From: an uncultured Oscillospiraceae bacterium
GTDB taxonomy: Bacteria > Bacillota > Clostridia > Oscillospirales > Oscillospiraceae
DNA length: 39,935 nt
NCBI GenBank assembly: GCA_947632175.1
Contig: CANROC010000023.1
Span: 1-39,935, forward strand
Direction of reading: 5' to 3'
Position numbers and translations under genes: made by a program. The stretch's first letter is position 1; each line of letters opens with the position of its first letter. Under the pieces are notes generated by a model. That model made no database searches. It was not told the origin of the DNA and saw only the letters and a program-made list of their open reading frames with translations. Below are positions 9,850 to 18,082 of this stretch, one piece after another.

Positions 9850-10665
9850 TTGATCGGAACGGTTCTGTCATCCAACGTTTGCTGCCCCCCTGCCCCCCCT
9901 CCTACGAGGAGGGGGCTTTTAAAAGGTTTGCGGCTTGCGCCGCAGCTTTTGATTTGCCCGCGCGGCGGGGACGGGGGCTCGAATCCCCCCTACCCCCCTT
10001 TCCCGGAAAGGGGGTCAAAAAGGTTTGCGCCGCTTTGCGGCGCATTCTTTATAAAGGCGGCGCGAAGCGCCGCATCCTTGTTCCCCTACCCCTTTTTCGG
10101 AAAAAGGGGTGGCCCCGCAGGGGCGGGGTATTCGAGCCCGTGGGACGTAACTGGGGCTTTCGAGAAACCGGATGTGTTGCGTGCGGGCCGCCAAGAGTGG
10201 CGGCCCCTACAAGGTGTGTTGTCCGAACGGTTCCGGAAATTCGCGCCCGCCTCCGTCCCAGGGCCCCCTCCTCGTAGGAGGGGGGCAGGGGGGCAGCGAA
10301 CGTTGGATGACAGAGCGGTTCCGATAAAACAAATCCGCCCCAATTCTGCCGTAGGGGCCGCCACTCCTGGCGGCCCGCGTTGTTGTTTCGGATTGCCCCC
10401 GATGAACGCCGTAGGGGTCGCCGTCCCCGGCGACCCGCGTTCCGACAACATCCAATTCGGTTAAATGGGATAACATTCCACATCCACCGTAGGGGCGGAC
10501 CCATGTGTCCGCCCGGGGCACGTGGCGGCGCGGGAACGGGTCCGATAAAACGGTACATGTTGGTCAACGGAAAGGGCCGCCGTGGGCGGCGGCCCGTACG
10601 GCGTGTACGAACGTGTCAATTATCGATAGGCGGGTCGCCGGGGACGGCGACCCCTACAGCGGATA
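9850..10665. repeat. Palindromic repeat island A
   Basis: A gene-free block built from GC-rich inverted-repeat modules: a TCATCCAACG/CCCCTCCT module (9850-9921, inverted copy at 10262-10327), CCCCTTTCCCGGAAAGGGGG, GCGCCGCTTTGCGGCGC and CCCCTTTTTCGGAAAAAGGGG hairpins, then 26-30-bp palindromes of the kinds GTAGGGGCCGCC...GGCGGCCCGC (10183-10210 reversed, 10351-10378), GTAGGGGTCGCC...GGCGACCCGC (10411-10438; reversed near 10632-10660) and GTAGGGGCGGACCCATGTGT (around 10490-10516). The block is an inverted, colinear copy of island B. The stretch 10666-10850 after it looks like a decayed continuation. ORFs here are by-products of GC bias. Confidence 0.85.
10183..10379. repeat. Invertible-looking core between palindromic arms (island A)
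   Basis: Two 28-bp palindromic arms (10183-10210 and 10351-10378) face each other around a 140-bp core. The core carries TTGTCCGAACGGTTCCG at its left and AAATCCGCCCCAATT at its right, with an inserted inverted copy of the 9850-9921 module between them. Relative to the flanking arms, the core lies opposite to the matching core in island B (21068-21119). Confidence 0.7.
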
Positions 10666-10862
10666 TCGCAGGTGTGGTGATGCGGCGGCGGGGGCGGGCG
10701 GGTGGGGATATAAAGAATGCGGCGTCAGCCGCAAACCTTTCCCCGCCGCCGCGCGGCGACCCTTTCGACGCTGCGCGCAAGCTTCACCGGGGGGGAGGGT
10801 AGGAGATGGGTCACTTTGGGGGAAGCGTATCGGGGATTTTAGCGCTTGAGTTTGTTAAAGGG

Positions 10863-10876
10863 TGAAAACGTTTTCA
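10863..10876. promoter_or_regulatory. LacI/cre-type operator, upstream site
   Basis: TGAAAACGTTTTCA is a perfect 14-bp palindrome with the central CG typical of LacI-family operators, and it also fits the CcpA cre pattern. It lies 103 bp before the -35 box of the sugar-transport operon. Candidate binders are the LacI-type protein encoded at 15846-16859 or CcpA; the sequence alone cannot separate them. Confidence 0.7.
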
Positions 10877-10978
10877 AGGATTGGGGGGCGGAATGGATTT
10901 TTGTGGGGCAGAATGCACAAAAAATGGTGGTTTTATTTGAGTAGTTTTACAAAAATGTGAACGCGGATTAAAAAACTA

Positions 10979-11007
10979 TTGCAATTTCCTGATTTTTGCC
11001 GTATTCT
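10979..11007 (+). promoter_or_regulatory. Promoter of the sugar-transport operon
   Basis: TTGCAA (10979-10984), a 17-bp spacer and TATTCT (11002-11007), in an AT-rich stretch just before the binding-protein gene. Both boxes are 4/6 matches. The expected start of transcription (about 11013-11015) falls just before the second operator-like palindrome. Confidence 0.5.
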
Positions 11008-11020
11008 TGTGGTGGCGGGA

Positions 11021-11034
11021 ACAAAACGTTTCCA
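11021..11034. promoter_or_regulatory. LacI/cre-type operator, downstream site
   Basis: ACAAAACGTTTCCA shares the AAAACGTTT core with the 10863 operator and would cover the start of transcription, a position where a repressor blocks initiation or elongation. Its centre is 158 bp from that of the upstream operator. Confidence 0.5.
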
Positions 11035-11062
11035 CAAGATTTTATTAATGGAGGAAAACGCA

Positions 11063-12337
11063 ATGAAAAAGAGATTTCTGGCAATTGCTCTTTGCCTTGT
11101 GCTGGCGGTGGGCCTTCTGGCCGGCTGCTCCAAGGACGAAGGGTCCGTCTACTGGCTGAACTTCAAGCCTGAGTCCGACGAGGTCCTGAAGCAGGTGGCC
11201 GAGATGTACACCAAGGAGACGGGCGTGGAGGTCAAGATCCTCACCGCCGCTTCCGGTACATACAGCCAAACCCTCACCAGCGAGATGGACAAATCCGCGC
11301 CCCCCACGCTCTTCGTCATCGGCAACTCCGCCGGCGTGAAGACCTGGAAGGACTACGCCCTGGACCTGAAGGGCACCAAGATCGCCAATGAGCTCAGCAC
11401 CGACGCTTACAACCTCTATGACGACACCGGCAAGCTGGTCTCCATCGGCTACTGCTATGAGTGCTACGGCATCATCGTCAACCCCACCCTTCTGGAGCAG
11501 GCCGGCTACAAGCTGGACGACATCAAGAACTTCGCCTCCCTGAAGGCCGCCGCTGAGGACATCCACGCCCGCGCCGCGCAGCTGGGCTTTGACGCCTTCA
11601 CCTCCAACGACATGGACTCCAGCTCCTCCTGGCGTTACACCGGCCACATGATCAACCTCGACTACTACTACGAGGAGAAGGCCGCCGGCAAGACCTGGAC
11701 CGAGTGCCCCGACACCATCACCGGCGCCTATGTGGACAACTTCCGTCAGCTCTATGACCTGTGCGTCAACAACTCCACCGTCGCCCGCGGCGACCTGGCC
11801 ACCGGCGGCCACGACGCCCAGAACGAGTTCAAGACCGGCAAGGCCGTCTTCTATGTCCAGGGCTCCTGGGAGTACTCCGCCGTCGCCGACTCCGTCCCCA
11901 ACGCCACCATGATCCCCTACTACTGCGGCGTGGACGGCGAGGAGAAGGCCGGCCTCAACTGCGGCACCGAGAACTGCTGGGCCGTCAACTCCAAGGCCAG
12001 CAAGGCCGATCAGGAGGCCACCCTTGACTTCATGTACTGGTGCGTCACCGATCCCGAGGCCAGCAAGCTCCTCGTGGAGTCCTTCGGCGTCATGCCCTAT
12101 AAGAACGCCGCCGCCTCCACCAACGGCTTCCTGAAGGCCTCCGAGGACTATTCCAAGGCCGGCTGCTACGTCATGGACTGGGCCACCAACTATCAGCCCA
12201 ACGTGGATGACTACCGCGCCGCTTTCGTCTCCGCCCTCAACGCCTACAACGCCAACCCCACCGATGACACCTGGGCCGCTGTCCGCACCGCCATCGTGGA
12301 GGGCTGGGCTACCCAGGCCGCCAAGGCCAAGGGCTGA
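11063..12337 (+). CDS. Sugar ABC transporter, extracellular solute-binding lipoprotein (family 1)
   Basis: 424 residues from ATG 11063, with GGAGG at 11050-11054; an upstream in-frame ATG lacks a ribosome site and would break the signal peptide. The N-terminus is KKR plus a hydrophobic core ending in the lipobox LLAGC (Cys22), so the protein is lipid-anchored on the outer face of the membrane. The mature part has the family-1 binding-protein pattern (EMYTKETGVEVKI, later a hinge region and GSWEYSAVAD), as in carbohydrate uptake systems. Sugar not predictable. First gene of the operon, preceded by a promoter and two LacI-type operators. A terminator-like hairpin follows, so it may be made in excess of the permeases. 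No ATPase gene is nearby; a shared MsmK/UgpC-type ATPase elsewhere would be needed. Confidence 0.92.
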   Translation: MKKRFLAIALCLVLAVGLLAGCSKDEGSVYWLNFKPESDEVLKQVAEMYTKETGVEVKILTAASGTYSQTLTSEMDKSAPPTLFVIGNSAGVKTWKDYALDLKGTKIANELSTDAYNLYDDTGKLVSIGYCYECYGIIVNPTLLEQAGYKLDDIKNFASLKAAAEDIHARAAQLGFDAFTSNDMDSSSSWRYTGHMINLDYYYEEKAAGKTWTECPDTITGAYVDNFRQLYDLCVNNSTVARGDLATGGHDAQNEFKTGKAVFYVQGSWEYSAVADSVPNATMIPYYCGVDGEEKAGLNCGTENCWAVNSKASKADQEATLDFMYWCVTDPEASKLLVESFGVMPYKNAAASTNGFLKASEDYSKAGCYVMDWATNYQPNVDDYRAAFVSALNAYNANPTDDTWAAVRTAIVEGWATQAAKAKG

Positions 12338-12370
12338 TCCCCACACGGAATCGACTACAATACCCTAAAG

Positions 12371-12397
12371 AAAGGGCGGGCTTCACGCCCGCCCTTT
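12371..12397 (+). terminator. Hairpin after the solute-binding gene
   Basis: AAAGGGCGGGC (12371-12381) pairs perfectly with GCCCGCCCTTT (12387-12397) around a TTCAC loop. The T-run after it is only the three Ts of the stem, so termination may be partial, leaving readthrough to the permease genes. Confidence 0.6.
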
Positions 12398-12471
12398 CGC
12401 CATTAGAAGATAGAAATGCGAACTGGAATATATATAATATTTTCATTCCATCTGTATGAAAGGAGTCTATT

Positions 12472-13479
12472 TTGAAAAAGAAGCTTTTATCTTTCCTGGT
12501 AATAATGTGTTTGGCTGTATCAACTTATAGCCCGGCCCTTGCAGTTTTAGAAGACATAGATGGGACAGATGGCGAGTACATTACCGTTGATGAAATGGAT
12601 CGGCGCTATGATAGAATAGCTGAACTACAAAGTCAAAGAAGCATATTGCTCATGGAGGAATATGCCAAGCGTGAAACTGGAAAATCCGAACTCTGCTCAA
12701 ATGCTTCAAATTATGAGCAAATTGCAAGAATTAATTCGGAGTTGATGCAGTTGGGGGTACAGCAAATCCAACCCTCTGTTTCCACACAATCATATAATAC
12801 TAATGACATTGAAATACCTAACACACCCAATGAGAGGTGGGAACTGAAAGAATTTCACGTTACATATGAAAACCATCTTTATGATGTTTACGTTTTAAGT
12901 GCAACGTCAAAAAACGAAAACTCTAAACTCTTTTCAAGGGGCACAAAGGTCATTCGTTCAAAAGCACTGGGCGTTGCGGCCGGAACGGCAGATTATATAA
13001 GAATGGTTTTGGCGGCTGCGAGCGGAACGGTTGGTTCTTATGCTGAAACAATCTATGATTTGCTGAAGCTTACAATTAACAATTTACAGAAAGACACAAT
13101 CATTAACGATGTTGAATCTACCTACTCTTGGCAATGTGATACATTGATGCACTATGTATTTGTGAAGTTGGCAGGTACAACCCAAACCCCTCTACATAGT
13201 TACACCTATAACGAAATAAATGTATTAGTAAACGGCACTCTTAGTAAAATAAATTTTGAAAATAGCGGATTAGATAAGCTGGGTTTCGAAAATAAGGAGT
13301 ACTCTTTAGAACGAATTATGGTAACACGCGAGAATAATCTGTCAAATGCGGTTGATTGCTATTTGCACTATGGGTTTATGCATTCTATGGTGCAAAGTGT
13401 AACAATAACTGGTGTTGCCGGAGAAAAAGTTGCGAAGCCCAGTATATGGATAAGGCCAGAAATTGGCTTTTTGGTGTGA
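12472..13479 (+). CDS. Secreted protein of unknown function, AT-rich
   Basis: 335 residues from TTG 12472, with AAAGGAG at 12459-12465. There is a clear signal peptide (1-24, KKK then a hydrophobic core, cleavage after ALA). The mature protein starts with an acidic and helical stretch, followed by a mixed alpha/beta part with no motif I recognise. Cysteines are few and there is no cell-wall anchor. Base composition is far more AT-rich than both neighbours, and a TATAAT box (12433-12438) precedes it, so it probably has its own promoter. It interrupts an otherwise standard binding protein-permease-permease order, which suggests a late insertion. It resembles the AT-rich secreted genes near the right end of the window in style, not in visible sequence. 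Confidence 0.75.
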   Translation: MKKKLLSFLVIMCLAVSTYSPALAVLEDIDGTDGEYITVDEMDRRYDRIAELQSQRSILLMEEYAKRETGKSELCSNASNYEQIARINSELMQLGVQQIQPSVSTQSYNTNDIEIPNTPNERWELKEFHVTYENHLYDVYVLSATSKNENSKLFSRGTKVIRSKALGVAAGTADYIRMVLAAASGTVGSYAETIYDLLKLTINNLQKDTIINDVESTYSWQCDTLMHYVFVKLAGTTQTPLHSYTYNEINVLVNGTLSKINFENSGLDKLGFENKEYSLERIMVTRENNLSNAVDCYLHYGFMHSMVQSVTITGVAGEKVAKPSIWIRPEIGFLV

Positions 13480-13483
13480 TAGA

Positions 13484-14044
13484 ATGGATCGTAAAAAGCT
13501 GTCGATTTTAATCATCGCGGGCCTCTTGATCCTGTGCGTGATCGGGACGCTGTTGTGGTTCCTCCTCCCGGTCCGGGAGAACGTCAAGCGGGAACTGCCG
13601 GCGATGGTCTTCGCCGTAGACGGCGACAACAAGCTGGATCTGGCGTCGGCCAAAAAGACGTCCCTCACACTTGACGGCCGGTGGTCCTGTCGCAGGGCCT
13701 CCCCGGATAAGCCCGTCCTCGAGGGGCGGGTGGGCGCCGCCTCTGTCGCCGGGATGCGCGACGGAGAGACAACGTCCTTTGCCTTTTCTGAGCTTGAGGG
13801 GGAACTTGAGGGACATTATCTTGGCTATGGCACCTTTTTTGACGACGACAACGCGGTCTGGACCGTGACCATTTATGTCGATCCGGACCTGGAGCGCTTT
13901 CAAGTGGACTTCAGCCTGTTCCGCGCGCCAGATAACGTCTACGGCTCCGGCGTCAGATACCGTGTGATCGCGCCGGCATCCAGCGTGGAGGAGGCCGAGG
14001 CCGTCGCGCAGGAGTTGAACGCCGTGTTCGCGGCCTCCGAGTAA
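13484..14044 (+). CDS. Small membrane-anchored protein of unknown function
   Basis: 186 residues from ATG 13484, 4 nt after the previous stop; an in-frame TTG at 13463 is possible but lies inside the upstream gene. No strong ribosome site is visible, so translation may be coupled. The N-terminus DRKK is followed by one membrane helix (LSILIIAGLLILCVIGTLLWFLL, about 5-27). The rest is a soluble extracellular domain with beta-strand character and a C-terminal helix (SSVEEAEAVAQELNAVF). Base composition is host-like (GC-rich), unlike the gene before it. Function not recognised. Confidence 0.7.
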   Translation: MDRKKLSILIIAGLLILCVIGTLLWFLLPVRENVKRELPAMVFAVDGDNKLDLASAKKTSLTLDGRWSCRRASPDKPVLEGRVGAASVAGMRDGETTSFAFSELEGELEGHYLGYGTFFDDDNAVWTVTIYVDPDLERFQVDFSLFRAPDNVYGSGVRYRVIAPASSVEEAEAVAQELNAVFAASE

Positions 14045-14075
14045 AGAAGAAATCCGAAAAAGGAGTTGATACAGC

Positions 14076-14963
14076 GTGAATAACAAACGCCGCAGGGCTA
14101 TGGCCCGGTGGGGGTGGCTCTTTTTGGGTCCCGTGGCCGTGGCCTTTACCATCGGCTTTATCTGGCCGTTCCTCCAGGGCATCTACCTGTCCCTGTGCAA
14201 ATTCGTCCTGACCAGAGACGCGGAATTTGTGGGGTTCTCCAATTACCTGGACGCCTTCAAGGACCAGAGCTTCATGCATTCCTTCTGGTACACGGGCCTC
14301 TTCGCCATTGTGAGTCTGGTGCTCATCAACGTCCTGGCCTTCACGGTGGCCTACTTCCTCACACAGAAGATCAAGGGCTCCAACCTCTTCCGCACCGTCT
14401 TCTTCATGCCCAACCTCATCGGCGGTATCGTCCTGGGGTACGTCTGGTCCATGATCTTTGACGGCATCCTCTCCCACTGGGGCACCAGCATCCTGCTGGA
14501 GACGAAATACGGCTTCTGGGGCCTTATCATCCTCATGCTGTGGCAGCAGATCGGCTATATGATGATCATCTACATCGCCGGCCTCCAGGCCGTGCCGGAG
14601 GATATGATCGAGGCCGCCCGCATCGACGGGGCCAGCCGCACACAGACGCTCTTCAAGGTCACCATCCCCAACGTGATGCCCTCCATCACCATCTGCACCT
14701 TCCTGTCGCTGACCAACGGCTTTAAGCTCTTTGACCAGAACCTGGCTCTCAACGGCGGAGGCCAGCCCTTCATCCAGAACGCCGACGGGTCCGTCATCAA
14801 GACCACGGAGATGATGGCCCTCAACATCTACAACACCTTCTACGGACAGAACTCCACCAGCCGCGGTCTGGGACAGGCCAAGGCCGTGATCTTCTTCGTG
14901 CTTGTGGCGGGCCTTGGCATCGCGCAGCTGGCGTTCACCAGGAAAAAGGAGGTACAGCAATGA
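14076..14963 (+). CDS. Sugar ABC transporter permease, MalF/UgpA type
   Basis: 295 residues from GTG 14076, with AAAAAGGAG at 14057-14065. Six membrane helices are seen (about 15-38, 75-98, 108-130, 155-175, 205-225, 265-285). The cytoplasmic EAA loop is EAARIDGASRTQTLFKVTIP (about 184-203), the contact site for the ATPase. Standard length for the class. Its stop overlaps the next permease start (ATGA at 14960-14963), so the two are translationally coupled and form the membrane channel together. Confidence 0.95.
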   Translation: MNNKRRRAMARWGWLFLGPVAVAFTIGFIWPFLQGIYLSLCKFVLTRDAEFVGFSNYLDAFKDQSFMHSFWYTGLFAIVSLVLINVLAFTVAYFLTQKIKGSNLFRTVFFMPNLIGGIVLGYVWSMIFDGILSHWGTSILLETKYGFWGLIILMLWQQIGYMMIIYIAGLQAVPEDMIEAARIDGASRTQTLFKVTIPNVMPSITICTFLSLTNGFKLFDQNLALNGGGQPFIQNADGSVIKTTEMMALNIYNTFYGQNSTSRGLGQAKAVIFFVLVAGLGIAQLAFTRKKEVQQ

Positions 14964-15826
14964 CGAACAAGCGTCAACGGACCCTGGCCGACGAGCGGCG
15001 CTTCCGGACGTTCATCAGCGTCGTTCTGGCCATTATCTGCGTCATCTACGTGCTCCCGGTGGTCTCCGTGGCGGTGAACTCCTTTAAGAAGAACACCTAC
15101 GTGAAGACCGAGACCTTCGCCCTCCCCGATGAGGAGTCCTTCGCCGGCTTTGACAACTACGTCAAGGGCATGACCTTCGGCGACTACCCGTTCTGGAAGT
15201 GCGTGGCGTACAGCGCCTTTATCACGCTGGCCTCCACGGGGCTCATCATCCTCTTCTGCTCCATGGCCGCCTGGTACATCGCCAGGGTCAACAACCTCAT
15301 CTGTAAGATCATCTACTACCTGTGCGTCTTCTCCATGGTGGTGCCTTTCCAGATGGTCATGTTTACCCTGTCCAAGACGGCGGATACCCTGAAGCTCAAC
15401 ACGCCCTGGACCATCCCCATCGTGTATCTTGGCTTCGGCGCGGGGCTGGCGATCTTCATGTTCGTGGGCTTCGTCAAGGGCATCCCCCTGGAGATCGAGG
15501 AGGCCGCCGCCATCGACGGCTGCGGGCCCGTGGCCACCTTCTTCAAGGTGGTGCTCCCCATGCTCAAGCCCACCATCATCTCCGTGGGCATCCTGGAGAT
15601 CATGTGGGTGTGGAACGACTTCCTCCTGCCGTACCTGGTGCTGGACCTCACCAAGTACAAGACCATCCCCATCCAGATCCAGTATCTGAAGGGCAGCTAC
15701 GGCACCGTGGACCTGGGCGCGACCACGGCCCTTATCTTCCTGAGCATCATCCCCGTCATCATCTTCTACCTGTGCTGCCAGAAGTACATCATCAAGGGCG
15801 TCGCCGCCGGCGCCGTGAAGGGATAA
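14960..15826 (+). CDS. Sugar ABC transporter permease, MalG/UgpE type
   Basis: 288 residues; ATG overlaps the stop of the previous permease by 4 nt, with a ribosome site AAGGAGG at about 14945-14951. There are six predicted membrane helices and an EAA motif EIEEAAAIDGCGPVATFFKV, followed by VLPMLKPTI. It pairs with the MalF-type partner. No glycoside hydrolase or ATPase gene follows; the next gene is the LacI-type regulator. Confidence 0.95.
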   Translation: MTNKRQRTLADERRFRTFISVVLAIICVIYVLPVVSVAVNSFKKNTYVKTETFALPDEESFAGFDNYVKGMTFGDYPFWKCVAYSAFITLASTGLIILFCSMAAWYIARVNNLICKIIYYLCVFSMVVPFQMVMFTLSKTADTLKLNTPWTIPIVYLGFGAGLAIFMFVGFVKGIPLEIEEAAAIDGCGPVATFFKVVLPMLKPTIISVGILEIMWVWNDFLLPYLVLDLTKYKTIPIQIQYLKGSYGTVDLGATTALIFLSIIPVIIFYLCCQKYIIKGVAAGAVKG

Positions 15827-15845
15827 CGGACCGGGAGGCGATCAA

Positions 15846-16859
15846 GTGACCATCAAGGACATAGCCCGCGAGGCCGGCTATGGCGTGACGACGGTGTCCC
15901 GGGTCCTGAACGGGTCGCCAAACGTTTCCGAGAAAGCCCGGCAGGAGATCATGGATGTGGTGAGCCGCAACAACTTCCGGCTCAACAACAACGCGAAAAT
16001 GTTGAAGCAGCGGGCCACGCTGGGCGTGGCCGTGGTGGTCAAGGGCGCGCAGAATATGCTCTTTGCCTCCATCCTGGAGCGCCTCCAGAAGCTTCTGGAG
16101 GCCGCCGGGCGCAGCCTTGTCATCAGCTACCTGGACGAATCCGCCAATGAGGTGGCGGAGGCCGTCCGGCTCTCCCGGGATTTTCGAACGGAGGGGGTCA
16201 TGTTCCTGGGCGGGGACCTTGACCACTTCCGGGAGGGCTTTGCGCAGCTCACCCTCCCCTGCGTGCTGATCACGAGCTCGGCGGAAGGGCTGGGCTTTGC
16301 CAACCTCTCCAGCATCACCACCGACGACAGCTTTGCCGCCGAGTGCGCCATCGAGCACCTCATGAGCCTGGGGCACAGGAGCATCGGCGTTCTGGGCGGG
16401 AGCGCCGCCGGGTCCTACCCGGCTGCCCGGCGACTCCACGGCTGCCGGCGGGCTTTCGCCCGCCACGGGGTGGCTTTCGATGAGGGACGGGGGCTGGCGA
16501 CCTCCAAATTCTCCGTCGCCGCCGGGTACGAGGCCATGGGCAGGCTTCTGGATTCCATGCCGGAGCTGACGGCGGTGTTCGCCATGTCGGACGCCACGGC
16601 CATCGGCGCTATCCGCGCCATCCGGGACCGGGGCCTGCGGGTCCCGGAGGATATCTCCGTCATGGGCTTCGACGGCATCGCCCTGGGCGGGTACCTGACG
16701 CCGCGCCTCACCACCATCGTCCAGGACAGCGAGTGCCTTGCCGAAGGCAGCGTGCGCCTGCTCCTGGCCGCCATTTCCGGCGCTCCCTCTACCCACCAGA
16801 TCGTTCCGTTCGCGCTCAGCCACGGGGAAAGCGCGAGGAAAACGGCTTTGGAGCCCTGA
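15846..16859 (+). CDS. LacI-family transcriptional repressor
   Basis: 337 residues from GTG 15846, with GGGAGG at 15833-15838. The N-terminal HTH (TIKDIAREAGYGVTTVSRVLNG) is the classic LacI/GalR DNA-reading module. The hinge region is around 48-58. The remaining ~270 residues form a periplasmic-binding-protein-like sugar-sensing domain (FAMSDATAIGAIRAIRDRGLRVPEDISVMGFDGI is in the usual place). Last gene of the transport operon, 19 bp after the second permease, so it likely regulates its own operon through the AAAACGTTT operators at 10863 and 11021. A very strong terminator follows. Confidence 0.93.
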   Translation: MTIKDIAREAGYGVTTVSRVLNGSPNVSEKARQEIMDVVSRNNFRLNNNAKMLKQRATLGVAVVVKGAQNMLFASILERLQKLLEAAGRSLVISYLDESANEVAEAVRLSRDFRTEGVMFLGGDLDHFREGFAQLTLPCVLITSSAEGLGFANLSSITTDDSFAAECAIEHLMSLGHRSIGVLGGSAAGSYPAARRLHGCRRAFARHGVAFDEGRGLATSKFSVAAGYEAMGRLLDSMPELTAVFAMSDATAIGAIRAIRDRGLRVPEDISVMGFDGIALGGYLTPRLTTIVQDSECLAEGSVRLLLAAISGAPSTHQIVPFALSHGESARKTALEP

Positions 16860-16894
16860 CGGGGCTCAAGGCAAAGATCAACATACGTGCGGAA

Positions 16895-16940
16895 AGCCCT
16901 CCCCGCAAGGTCCGCGGACCTTGCGGGGAGGGCTCTTTTT
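16895..16940. terminator. Strong intrinsic terminator with 40-bp perfect palindrome
   Basis: AGCCCTCCCCGCAAGGTCCG (16895-16914) is followed at once by its exact reverse complement (16915-16934), then C and TTTTT (16936-16940). It ends the sugar-transport/LacI transcript. The central bases must open as a loop in RNA. Confidence 0.85.
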
Positions 16941-16978
16941 GCCGTGCGCGTGCCCCTGGCGTTGGGCTTTCAATCAGA

Positions 16979-17166
16979 CCCGTGGGGCGAGGGGCGGGCC
17001 CATTTATAACCTGCACAGTATATGCAGGTGGGTTGCTCCCTGGCATCGTTACTGCTTCCAACTTCCAACCGCAAACGGCGGTCGGGAGGCCTGCAAACAG
17101 AGGCCAGAGGGTGGCATCCCTTATAAGAGATGTGGGTTTAAACAGACCCGCCCCTCACCCCACGGG
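16979..17166. repeat. Gene-free block bounded by inverted 20-bp repeats
   Basis: CCCGTGGGGCGAGGGGCGGG (16979-16998) is repeated inverted at 17147-17166 with one mismatch; TTATAA lies inside each arm. The interior has a small hairpin CCTGCACAGTATATGCAGG. It could be a small palindromic mobile element remnant. No gene is seen from 16860 to 17204. Confidence 0.5.
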
Positions 17167-17204
17167 TGAGGATGACTATTCAGTTTTTGTCCGGCAGGGA
17201 GACC

Positions 17205-17483
17205 TTACTCGTCCTCGTCCTCGAAGAGCTCGCGCATGAAGGCCTCGTAGGCGCGGTCGGTCTCCTCGTCGGTGGGGATGACCAGGTAATCGTCGCCGTC
17301 GTCGCCCTTTTCGCTCTTGAGGATGACCATGCCCAGGTCCTCGTCGCCCTTGCCGTCGGTGACGGGGAGGAAAGCGAGGTAGAAGACGCCGTCAAGCTCG
17401 ATGGTGTCCAGGTGCTCCAGCTCGTAGGAGTTGCCGTCCTCATCGCTGATGGTGATGATGTCTCCGCCGTAGTCCTCGCTCAT
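17205..17483 (-). CDS. DUF1292 family protein
   Basis: 92 residues, very acidic (ends FEDEDE). The pattern DIITISDEDGNSYELEHLDTIELDGVFYLAFLPV, then MVILKSE and DEETDRAYEAFMRELF, is that of the small DUF1292 proteins common in Firmicutes. Those are often next to holliday-junction resolvase genes, but not here. A near-consensus promoter (17515-17543) precedes it. Molecular role unknown. Confidence 0.85.
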   Translation of the reverse strand: MSEDYGGDIITISDEDGNSYELEHLDTIELDGVFYLAFLPVTDGKGDEDLGMVILKSEKGDDGDDYLVIPTDEETDRAYEAFMRELFEDEDE

Positions 17484-17514
17484 GGGTCACCGGGCCTTTC
17501 CTGTTGATGGACCT

Positions 17515-17543
17515 ATTATACCGCATAGCGCTGAGGAAATCAA
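17515..17543 (-). promoter_or_regulatory. Promoter of the DUF1292 gene
   Basis: Read on the minus strand: TTGATT (17543-17538), a 17-bp spacer and TATAAT (17520-17515), about 30 bp before the start codon. Confidence 0.7.
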
Positions 17544-17550
17544 GAGAAAC

Positions 17551-17859
17551 TTACGCGCCAAAATCCTCTAGGAGCATCAGCGCCTCCTCAAAGGTCTCCA
17601 GCCGGATCCCCGCCTCCACCTGGACGCGGTCAGTTTCCCGTAGACCGGCCAGGGGGACGTCGGTGCGCAGGATGAGCTCCCCGTCCCGATATAGGCCGAT
17701 CGTGCCCTCCGCCGCGGTGAGGATATAGCCGCCGGCCTCCGCCGCCGGGGGCTCCTCCTCCGGGACCCGGTCCTGGGCGGTACAGACCGCCGCCGCGGTG
17801 GCGGCGGCCAGGAGCGAGAGCGCGAGGAGCGCCGCCAGGATCCAAAACCGTTTTTTCAT
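17551..17859 (-). CDS. Exported protein with BofC C-terminal-like domain
   Basis: 102 residues. An N-terminal membrane or signal segment (KKRFWILAALLALSLLAAATAAAVC) and a Pro/Glu-rich spacer precede a ~60-residue domain: YILTAAEGTIGLYRDGELI, VPLAGLRETDRVQVEAGI, EALMLLEDF. This is the pattern of the BofC C-terminal domain (a strand pair, then ...L...D...v..GI, then a helix ending LEDF), seen in many short clostridial exported proteins. In Bacillus, BofC controls sporulation signalling; here only the fold is inferred. It could also be an unrelated small exported protein. Confidence 0.65.
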   Translation of the reverse strand: MKKRFWILAALLALSLLAAATAAAVCTAQDRVPEEEPPAAEAGGYILTAAEGTIGLYRDGELILRTDVPLAGLRETDRVQVEAGIRLETFEEALMLLEDFGA

Positions 17860-18082
17860 AGACGCCTCCCAAGTGCTTTTGACCGGATTATCCCCCTCCT
17901 TTCGCGGTTCTATACCTGGGCCAGCGGGCCCCGCGGCAAAAAAGCCGCTTTTCTTTTCAGAAAAAATTCATATAATAGCTACAAATCCGGGTCCGTTTGT
18001 GATACAATGAGATGACTTGGAGTGCGCGGTTTTTCGGACGGCGGCTTTTTCCGCCGGCGCGCACCGGATCGTGAGGTGCCAA

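Noticed and set aside
9850-10665. CRISPR array
   Set aside because: The repeats are palindromic, of several kinds, unevenly spaced and occur in both directions; there are no equal-length unique spacers and no cas gene.
9795-10849. Several 100-200-codon frames in island A (and 20763-21482 in island B)
   Set aside because: They run through palindromic repeats on both strands, lack ribosome sites and give Pro/Arg/Gly-rich products repeating the DNA modules.
11045-12346. 433-codon minus-strand frame over the solute-binding gene
   Set aside because: Val/Gly-rich shadow; the plus-strand lipoprotein is certain.
13342-14182. Minus-strand frames over the small membrane-protein gene
   Set aside because: Shadows of GC-rich coding; the plus-strand frame has a clean membrane helix and fits the operon spacing.
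17933-17950. Terminator GCGGC-AAAAAA-GCCGC-TTTT upstream of the PBP gene
   Set aside because: Only a 5-bp stem, and no plus-strand gene ends before it; may be chance.
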